A stretch of 21,928 nt of DNA, taken from assembly GCA_020355945.1 (NCBI GenBank), contig CP070627.1:4489598-4511525 (forward strand), read 5' to 3'. Below are positions 15,786-21,928 of the stretch, in pieces; position 1 is the first letter of the stretch; the number at the start of each line of letters is the position of its first letter. The stretch is from Candidatus Aminicenantota bacterium. GTDB lineage: Bacteria > Acidobacteriota > Aminicenantia > UBA2199. The notes below the pieces were generated by a model. That model did no database searches, was not told the origin of the DNA, and worked only from the letters and a program-made list of their open reading frames with translations. The translations under genes and the position numbers were made by a program.

Positions 15786-18700
15786 AACCGGGCTGGAAAT
15801 AGCTGTTATTGGGATGAGTGGAAGGTTTCCCGGTGCTAGAAATATCCATGAATTCTGGGAAAATTTAAAAAATGGCGTAGAGTCGCTTGGTTTCTACACA
15901 GAGGAGGAGTTGGAGAGTGCCGGTGTGGATGCTGAATTACTAAAGAACCCCTATTATGTAAAAGCCGGGGGCGGCATTCTCGAGGATGTTGAATATTTTG
16001 ATGCCGGGTTTTTCGATTATGTCCCCAGTGAAGCAGTGGTTATGCATCCTCAAATACGCATCTTTCATGAGTGTGCCTGGGAAGCGTTAGAGCATGCCGG
16101 TTATGATCCCGGTACATATGACAAAAAGATAGGGATTTATGCCGGGGCTTCATCCAGTCTTAACTGGGAGAACCTGGTCACACTATCCGGTAAGGCCCAG
16201 GAAGTGGGGCGATTTGCATCTGCCAGCTTAGCCAACAGCAATTTCCTGAGTACCCGAATCGCCTATAAATTAAATTTAAAGGGCCCTGGTTTTACACTGC
16301 AAACCGCATGTTCCACATCCCTGGTGACCATTGACCAGGCCTGTCGGGGGATATTAACCGGTCAGTGCAATATAGCTCTGGCAGGAGGGGTGTCCATATC
16401 CACTAAAAGGAACAGGGGTTATCTTTATAAAGAGGGAATGATCCAGTCACCGGATGGTCATTGTCGAGCCTTTGATGCCAGGGCAAAAGGAACCATCTCA
16501 GGAGAAGGTATTGGTATTGTTGTTTTAAAGCTCCTGGAGGATGCCATTTCAGAGGGTGATACCATTTATGCGGTTATAAAAGGTTCTGCCACCAATAACG
16601 ATGGGAATCGGAAAGTCGGATATACAGCTCCCAGTATAGAGGGTCAGGCAGAGGTTATCCGAGCCGCACACCTGATGGCAGAAGTTGAACCGGAAAGTAT
16701 TACATATATTGAAACCCACGGTACTGGCACACCCCTTGGAGACCCGGTGGAAATCGAGGCATTAAAGCAGGGATTTGCTACGGATAAAAAAGGCTTTTGT
16801 AAGATCGGTTCTGCTAAGACCAATATCGGTCACCTGGATGCAGCCGCAGGAATTGCCAGCTTTATAAAAGTGGTATTGGCGTTAACGCACCGTCAAATTC
16901 CCCCCGGTTTGCATTTCGAGACCCCCAATCCAAAAGTCGATTTTAAAAATAGTCCCTTCTGCGTCAATACAACGTTAATAGAGTGGAAAAACGATAAATA
17001 TCCATTAAGAGCAGGGGTGAGCTCTTTTGGTATCGGCGGCACCAATGCCCATGTGGTTCTCGAGGAATTCCCCAGGAGGACAAAGGGGCTTGCCCCCTTA
17101 CCTGATCAGCCCTCAAGGAAATACCAATTAATTCTCCTCTCCGCCAAATCCCAACCTGCCCTGGAAAAAATGACGGAAAACCTGGCAGAATTCCTGGAAA
17201 AAAACCCGGGAACCAGCCTGGCAGATGCGGCTTTTACGCTGCAGGCCGGTCGAGGGGTCTTTCGCCACCGACGAATGATGGTCTGTTCCACTAACGAGGA
17301 AACCCTGGAGACGTTGTCAAACCCCGCTTCCGGGAAAATGAAAACCTTTTGCACCCACCAGGAAAATCAAAACCCTGCACTGGTTTTTATGTTTCCTGGC
17401 CAGGGTTCGCAGTATGTCAACATGGGTTGGGAATTATATCAAAAAGAGCCTGTATTTCGAGAGGGAATGGACCGCTGTTTTGAGATATTAAAGCCGCTAA
17501 TGGGGCATGATATCAAAGAAATTCTTTATCCCGGTGATTTGGTGAGTAAGGAAAGCTCCTCTGTGTCCTCTGTGTCCTCTGTGGCTAAAAATATCGACCA
17601 AACCGAAATTGCCCAACTGCTCATTTTTACGATTGAATATGCCCTGGCAAAATTGCTCATCCAATGGGACATCAAACCCAGTGCCATGATGGGTTACAGT
17701 TTTGGGGAATATGTGGCTGCCTGCGTATCCGGGGTGTTTTCTTTAAAAGATGCTTTAAAACTGGTGGTCTCCAGGGGGAGATTGATTCAGAAAGTGAAAC
17801 CTGGTGCCATGTTAAGCGTCCCCCTTAGCAGGCAAGATTTAACCCCATTATTGGATTCGAATCCGGAATTGGAATTATCATTAGCCATTGACAATGGTCC
17901 GTCCTGCATCGTTGCCGGTTCCAATGAAGCCGTTGATGCCTTTGAAAAACAATTGAAAGAAAAGAAATTTTTGTGCATGCGGCTGCCCGTGTCCCATGCC
18001 ATCCATTCCCCTATGATGTCTCTCATCCGGGAAGAATTCCAGGAGGTCGTCGGCTCCTTCACACTGCAAAAGCCGCAAATTCCTTATGTTTCCAATGTCA
18101 CTGGTAACTGGATCCGTGCGGACCAGGCCGTGGATCCGGCGTATTGGGCCACCCACTTGAGACAAACAGTCCGCTTTGCCGAAGGGCTCAATGTGTTAGT
18201 CAACAAATGGGAAAATGCCTTATTCCTGGAGATCGGACCAGGGCGTGATCTCAGTGCCCTGGTGGTGCGGTACATCCAGCATAACCCAGCACAGCGAATT
18301 ATCAACCTGATGAGGCATCCGCAAAAGGATGTATCAGATATCTATTGGCTGTTGAACCAGATGGGAAGATTGTGGTTCAATGGCATAAAACCCAACTGGC
18401 CTGGGTTCCATCATGGTAAAAAAAGGCAACGTATTCCTTTGCCTACCTATCCCTTTGACCGAGACCATTACCCGGCCCGCGGTGACCTACCCGATACAGG
18501 GATGAACAAGTTATCCCTGCACTTATCATTAAATAAAAAACCCGATAAGGCGGACTGGTTTTACATCCCATCATGGAAACGTTCCTTAATATTGTTTTCG
18601 GATATCGTGCCCCCCTCGACCCGGTCTTGCTGGCTTATGTTTGCTGACACTTGCGGTTTGGGTTCCCAATTGGCTAAACAACTCAGGGATAGAAATCAAA

Positions 18701-21700
18701 CGGTTGTTGTGGTGAAACAGGGCGATGAGTTTTCCAAAAAGAATAACCTCGAATATACCATCAATCCCCAACAGGTTCCCGACTACAACACCCTGCTGGC
18801 TGAACTCAGAGCAGATGCGAACATTCCAGACAAAATCATTCATTTATGGAGTGTTACGTCTGAGGATGAGACATTATCCGGGATCGAAGCCTTTGACAGA
18901 GTCCAGGAGTTGGGGTTGTACAGTTTGATCTCCCTGGCAAAAGCCATTGAAAACCTGGACATTAGCAGTGATTTTGAAATCGTTGTTATTTCCAACAACA
19001 CGCAAGAAGTAACCGGTAAAGAAAACCTGTGCCCGGAGAAATCAACAGTATTTGCACCCATTAAAGTGATTCCCCAGGAATATCCTTACATCCGCTGCCG
19101 CAGCCTGGATATTATTCTACCAGAGCCAGGAAGCAGCCATGAGAAAAAAATGGTAAAACAGTTGGCGGCTGAATTATTTTTTAAATCAGCGGATACAGTG
19201 ATTGCTTATCGAGATGATTATCGGTGGGTACAAACCTTTGAGCCCATCCGCCTGGAGGAAGTACCAGGAAATATACCCCGATTAAAGAAAGGAGGTGTTT
19301 ACCTGATAACCGGAGGCCTCGGACGCATTGGCCTTACCCTGGCCAGGTACCTGGCTGAAACAGTCCAAGCCAAACTCATTCTAACCGGCCGTTCTCCCTT
19401 TCCTGACAGGAAAGAGTGGGATGAATGGTTGTCCAATCACGAAAAGAATAATGGTGTTGCTATTAAGATACGTCGAATAAAGGAGCTGGAGAAACTGGGG
19501 GCAAAGATCCTGATTTTCAATGTCGATGCAGCCAACCAAAAAGAGATGGAGCGCATGGTTTTACTCTCAGAAGAACAGTTGGGACCCATTAATGGTGTGA
19601 TTCATGCTGCTGGAGTATTAAGAGGAGGAACATCCTTTAACACCATTAACAAGTTAGATCAATCTGCCTTTGAAGAGCAATTTCAAGCCAAAGTGTACGC
19701 ACTCCTGGTCCTGGAGGGAATCCTGGAGCACCGAAAGTTGGACTTTTGTTTACTTACATCTTCCCTTTCTCCGATTTTGGGAGGATTGAGGTTTGCTGCT
19801 TACTCGGCAGCCAATCAATTTATGGATGCTTTTGTATACAAACATAACCGGGAAAATCCCGGAGGCTGGATCAGTTTGAACTGGGGGGATTGGCAGACCC
19901 GGGAAGAAGCAAAACAGGAAACAACCATAGGGACAGCATTAAACCAATTAAACATGTCCCCGGATGAAGGGATAGAGACCTTTCGTCGGGTATTATACCA
20001 TTGTGATACCAACCAGGTCATTATCTCATCCGGGGATTTGCAAGTCCGGATCGATCAATGGGTGAAACTTAAAACCCTGCGCCAACAGGACAATATCCAT
20101 AAAAAACAGCCCACTACTTTTTATAGACAGTCTTATATATCAGGATCATATGTAAAACCCCGCACCCGGTTGGAACAGGACCTGGTCAACATCTGGCAGG
20201 GGTTGTTCGGGTATGACCGCATCGGGATTCATGATGATTTTTTAGAATTAGGCGGGGATTCGCTAAAAGCCATAACCGTCATATCTGCTATTCACAAGCA
20301 ATTAAAAGTTCAAATCCCTTTGCCTGATTTTTTTAACCATCCCACTGTTGAAAAGCTGGCAGGATATATCAAAGGGGAACTTACCCCCAGCAGCGCTTAC
20401 ACTGCTGTCCCCACAGCAGAAAAAAAAGATTACTATCTACTCTCCCCGGCACAAAAGCGGTTGTATATTCTCCAGCAAATTGACAGTGAGAGTACCGCCT
20501 ATAATGAAGTGCAAGCCGTGGTCATCCAGGACCTGTTGGACTGGAAGAAGTTAGAGAATATATTCCAGCGCTTAATCCAACGTCATGATTGCTATCGGAC
20601 TTCTATTATTGTGGTAGAGGGAGAACCGGTGCAGAGAATTCATGCCCCCGCGGACGTGGAATTTGCTGTTGAGAAACCGGAAATACCAGCCGCTAATGGA
20701 AACATTGATAACCATGTGAATGAAATGATTGGTGATTTTATCCGGCCTTTTGATCTGTCCCGGCCCCCCTTTTTAAGGGCAGCGTTGATCAAAACCGGGA
20801 ACCGGCAGCATATCCTGGTGGTGGATATGCATCACATTGTCACCGATGGAGTCTCTCAGCAAATTTTTGTAAAGGAAATGGCAGCCCTTTATGCAGGAAA
20901 GGAACTTCCATCCTTGAGAGTCCGGTATAAAGATTATGCGCAGTGGCTTAATCTTCCGCAGCAGCAAGTTATCCTGGCAAACCAGGCAGCTTATTGGCTG
21001 GAGCAATTCCAGGATGGCATCCCGGTGCTCAACCTGCCGCTGGATAATCCCAGGCCCCCTTTACAGGAAATTACCGGGACCAGGACCGGCTTTGAAATAA
21101 GCAAAGGGGAAACTGATGCATTAAAACACCTGGCAGCAAAGCAAGGAACCACTTTGTATGTGATGTTGTTAGCTGCATTTAATGTGATGTTAGCAAAAAT
21201 CTGCAGCCAGGAAGATATTGTAATCGGAACCCCCACTGCTGGCCGACGGCATGCGGATTTAGAACAAATCACCGGCATGTTTGTCAATACCCTGGCCTTG
21301 AGAAACTACCCGGGACCCGGGGAAATATTTACCAGGTTTCTCCACCAGGTCAAAGATAATACTTTAAAAGCCTTTGACAACCAGGACTATCCCTTTGAAG
21401 AATTAGTGGAACAAGTCCCGGTTAACCGGGAAGTCAACCGTAATCCATTGTTTGATGTCATGTTTGTCATGCAGAATGTTGATGTCCAACAGGCAGAAAA
21501 TCTTGATTTGTCCTTAAAACCGTATAGATATAAAAGAAAGATATCAAGATTCGATCTGACATTACAGGCTTTTGAAATAAATAAACAATTGAAGTTTACC
21601 CTTGAATACTGCACCAAATTGTTTAAGGCTGAAACCATCAAACGATTCATTGGGTATTTTAAGAAAATAATTTCATCAGTACTTGAGAACCCGGTGAGGA

Positions 21701-21928
21701 AAATATCGGAAATAGAAATTATACCAGGGGAAGAAAAGGCCTGGATATTATTTGATTTTAATAATACGGCCGCAGGCTTCCCAGGGGACAAAACCATCCA
21801 TGAATTATTTGTCCGGCAAGTGGAGAGAACCCCGGACCATGTGGCCCTGGTAGGGCAAATTACAAATTACAAATTACAAATTACAAACAAAGCGGAGCCC
21901 TTCGGGCAGGTTTTATACGCCTTCGGCG
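15778..21928 (+). CDS. Hybrid PKS-NRPS: KS-AT-KR-carrier-C-A, 3' end cut by window edge
   Basis: Open through the right edge (2050 codons seen). It adds one malonyl unit, reduces the keto group, and passes the beta-hydroxyacyl chain to an NRPS module. Domains by residue: KS 7-430 (TACSTS Cys178, HGTGT His314, GHL His352), AT 535-840 (GYSFGEY Ser641, HAIH His743), KR about 925-1410 (TGGLGRIGL from 1178, Ser1329, Tyr1342, Asn1346), carrier 1462-1530 (LGGDS Ser1495), C6 1550-1980 (HHIVTDG 1685-1691), then the start of A5. No dehydratase or enoylreductase segment is visible, so beta-processing stops at hydroxyl. Only about six residues precede the KS, so there is no N-terminal docking helix. In-frame repeats lie in the KS-AT linker, the AT and the A5 entry loop. 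Start chosen from AAAGGAGG at 15764. Confidence 0.96.
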   Translation, partial: MSETGLEIAVIGMSGRFPGARNIHEFWENLKNGVESLGFYTEEELESAGVDAELLKNPYYVKAGGGILEDVEYFDAGFFDYVPSEAVVMHPQIRIFHECAWEALEHAGYDPGTYDKKIGIYAGASSSLNWENLVTLSGKAQEVGRFASASLANSNFLSTRIAYKLNLKGPGFTLQTACSTSLVTIDQACRGILTGQCNIALAGGVSISTKRNRGYLYKEGMIQSPDGHCRAFDARAKGTISGEGIGIVVLKLLEDAISEGDTIYAVIKGSATNNDGNRKVGYTAPSIEGQAEVIRAAHLMAEVEPESITYIETHGTGTPLGDPVEIEALKQGFATDKKGFCKIGSAKTNIGHLDAAAGIASFIKVVLALTHRQIPPGLHFETPNPKVDFKNSPFCVNTTLIEWKNDKYPLRAGVSSFGIGGTNAHVVLEEFPRRTKGLAPLPDQPSRKYQLILLSAKSQPALEKMTENLAEFLEKNPGTSLADAAFTLQAGRGVFRHRRMMVCSTNEETLETLSNPASGKMKTFCTHQENQNPALVFMFPGQGSQYVNMGWELYQKEPVFREGMDRCFEILKPLMGHDIKEILYPGDLVSKESSSVSSVSSVAKNIDQTEIAQLLIFTIEYALAKLLIQWDIKPSAMMGYSFGEYVAACVSGVFSLKDALKLVVSRGRLIQKVKPGAMLSVPLSRQDLTPLLDSNPELELSLAIDNGPSCIVAGSNEAVDAFEKQLKEKKFLCMRLPVSHAIHSPMMSLIREEFQEVVGSFTLQKPQIPYVSNVTGNWIRADQAVDPAYWATHLRQTVRFAEGLNVLVNKWENALFLEIGPGRDLSALVVRYIQHNPAQRIINLMRHPQKDVSDIYWLLNQMGRLWFNGIKPNWPGFHHGKKRQRIPLPTYPFDRDHYPARGDLPDTGMNKLSLHLSLNKKPDKADWFYIPSWKRSLILFSDIVPPSTRSCWLMFADTCGLGSQLAKQLRDRNQTVVVVKQGDEFSKKNNLEYTINPQQVPDYNTLLAELRADANIPDKIIHLWSVTSEDETLSGIEAFDRVQELGLYSLISLAKAIENLDISSDFEIVVISNNTQEVTGKENLCPEKSTVFAPIKVIPQEYPYIRCRSLDIILPEPGSSHEKKMVKQLAAELFFKSADTVIAYRDDYRWVQTFEPIRLEEVPGNIPRLKKGGVYLITGGLGRIGLTLARYLAETVQAKLILTGRSPFPDRKEWDEWLSNHEKNNGVAIKIRRIKELEKLGAKILIFNVDAANQKEMERMVLLSEEQLGPINGVIHAAGVLRGGTSFNTINKLDQSAFEEQFQAKVYALLVLEGILEHRKLDFCLLTSSLSPILGGLRFAAYSAANQFMDAFVYKHNRENPGGWISLNWGDWQTREEAKQETTIGTALNQLNMSPDEGIETFRRVLYHCDTNQVIISSGDLQVRIDQWVKLKTLRQQDNIHKKQPTTFYRQSYISGSYVKPRTRLEQDLVNIWQGLFGYDRIGIHDDFLELGGDSLKAITVISAIHKQLKVQIPLPDFFNHPTVEKLAGYIKGELTPSSAYTAVPTAEKKDYYLLSPAQKRLYILQQIDSESTAYNEVQAVVIQDLLDWKKLENIFQRLIQRHDCYRTSIIVVEGEPVQRIHAPADVEFAVEKPEIPAANGNIDNHVNEMIGDFIRPFDLSRPPFLRAALIKTGNRQHILVVDMHHIVTDGVSQQIFVKEMAALYAGKELPSLRVRYKDYAQWLNLPQQQVILANQAAYWLEQFQDGIPVLNLPLDNPRPPLQEITGTRTGFEISKGETDALKHLAAKQGTTLYVMLLAAFNVMLAKICSQEDIVIGTPTAGRRHADLEQITGMFVNTLALRNYPGPGEIFTRFLHQVKDNTLKAFDNQDYPFEELVEQVPVNREVNRNPLFDVMFVMQNVDVQQAENLDLSLKPYRYKRKISRFDLTLQAFEINKQLKFTLEYCTKLFKAETIKRFIGYFKKIISSVLENPVRKISEIEIIPGEEKAWILFDFNNTAAGFPGDKTIHELFVRQVERTPDHVALVGQITNYKLQITNKAEPFGQVLYAFG
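15796..17065 (+). other. Ketosynthase domain
   Basis: Begins IAVIGMSGRFPG and ends GIGGTNAHVVLEE. Cys178 in TACSTS and His314/His352 complete the catalytic triad, so it should be an active decarboxylative condensing domain. The usual DPQ-x-R segment reads MHPQIR, with His in place of Asp. As the first domain of its protein after an NRPS gene, it should accept the aminoacyl chain from PCP5. Confidence 0.95.
17079..17100 (+). repeat. Hairpin repeat copy 7, in the KS-AT linker of gene 3
   Basis: Slightly changed copy (acaaaggggcttgccccctt) read RRTKGLAPL, just after the NAHVVLEE end of the KS. The repeat is therefore not tied to NRPS domains. Confidence 0.88.
17380..18290 (+). other. Acyltransferase domain, predicted malonyl-CoA
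   Basis: Starts PALVFMFPGQGSQYVNMG. The nucleophile is Ser641 in GYSFGEY, where the residue before Ser is Tyr instead of the His usual in GHSxGE. The downstream specificity motif is HAIH (SHAIHSPMM), nearest the malonyl-type HAFH and unlike methylmalonyl-type YASH. Malonyl-CoA is therefore the inferred extender. A 9-bp tandem repeat (17557-17583) codes for a serine/valine-rich loop between ILYPGD and the DQTEIAQ helix. Confidence 0.88.
17557..17583 (+). repeat. 9-bp tandem array in the AT domain
   Basis: Three exact tcctctgtg units, read SSVSSVSSV, in the AT loop ahead of the DQTEIAQ helix. Confidence 0.92.
18550..20010 (+). other. Ketoreductase domain
   Basis: NADPH-binding TGGLGRIGL starts at 19309. 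Catalytic Ser1329 lies in TSSLS, and Tyr1342 and Asn1346 lie in AAYSAANQF, with the expected spacing. An N-terminal structural half precedes it (about 18550-19280). The LDD fingerprint of B-type ketoreductases is replaced by LRG (HAAGVLRGG), and no Trp of the A-type is evident, so hydroxyl stereochemistry is left open. Confidence 0.9.
20161..21720 (+). other. Carrier CP6 and condensation domain C6
   Basis: CP6 has LGGDSLKA with its serine at 20260-20262 and carries the reduced polyketide unit. C6 begins YYLLSPAQKRLYILQQID, has HHIVTDG at 20830-20850 and ends ISEIEIIPGEEK. It should form the amide between the beta-hydroxyacyl group and the amino acid of A5. C6 carries no repeat insert in the loop where C1-C3 do. 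Confidence 0.92.
21721..21928 (+). other. Start of adenylation domain A5, cut by the right edge
   Basis: Reads PGEEKAWILFDFNNTAAG, HELFVRQVERTPDHVALVG, then a repeat-coded stretch where LTYRELN would be expected soon after. The specificity region is outside the window, so no substrate can be given. Confidence 0.88.
21856..21883 (+). repeat. 7-bp tandem array, 4 units, A5 entry loop
   Basis: Four exact caaatta units read QITNYKLQI. They sit at the A-domain position where A1-A3 carry catggan arrays. Small inverted repeats follow (cgccttcggcg at the edge), suggesting another element cut by the window. Confidence 0.92.

Overview
The whole window is coding on the + strand and lies inside a nonribosomal peptide synthetase / polyketide synthase (NRPS-PKS) assembly-line operon. 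There are three co-directional genes. The first is cut by the left edge and the third by the right edge, so the real cluster is larger on both sides. No loading module, thioesterase, MbtH-like protein, transporter, regulator, RNA gene or intact transposon lies inside. The genes are packed: a 10-nt gap separates gene 1 from gene 2 and an 8-nt overlap joins gene 2 to gene 3, each with a good Shine-Dalgarno site. I see no promoter or terminator.

Layout. Gene 1 (2..13060): end of an adenylation (A) domain, then PCP1-C1-A1-PCP2-C2-A2-PCP3-C3-C4-A3-PCP4-C5. Gene 2 (13071..15785): half condensation domain-A4-PCP5. Gene 3 (15778..21928): KS-AT-KR-CP6-C6-A5 (start only). The inferred order is: an upstream residue, the A1 residue, an isoleucine-like residue (A2), two residues from A domains with nearly the same lysine-like pocket (A3, A4), then one malonyl extension reduced to a beta-hydroxy unit, then a further amino acid (A5). 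Two things break the usual C-A-PCP rhythm. Two full C domains stand back to back with no A-PCP between them. Gene 1 also ends in a full C domain while gene 2 opens with only the C-terminal half of another.

The most striking feature is the DNA inside the genes. Short repeats sit in frame throughout: a GC-rich hairpin usually read as GTRGLAPL (seven copies in all three genes), 7-bp and 9-bp tandem arrays, a cluster of three small hairpins present twice, a 38-bp palindrome, and an inverted pair of 6-bp arrays. They fall in the same few surface-type loops of different domains and in linkers. The modules also share long near-identical DNA blocks, pointing to recent duplication or gene conversion.

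Organism. This is a bacterium with mid GC by eye (mid-40s percent). Long repeat-laden NRPS genes of this style remind me of uncultured Aminicenantes or related Acidobacteriota genomes, but nothing in the window fixes taxonomy and this is a weak guess.
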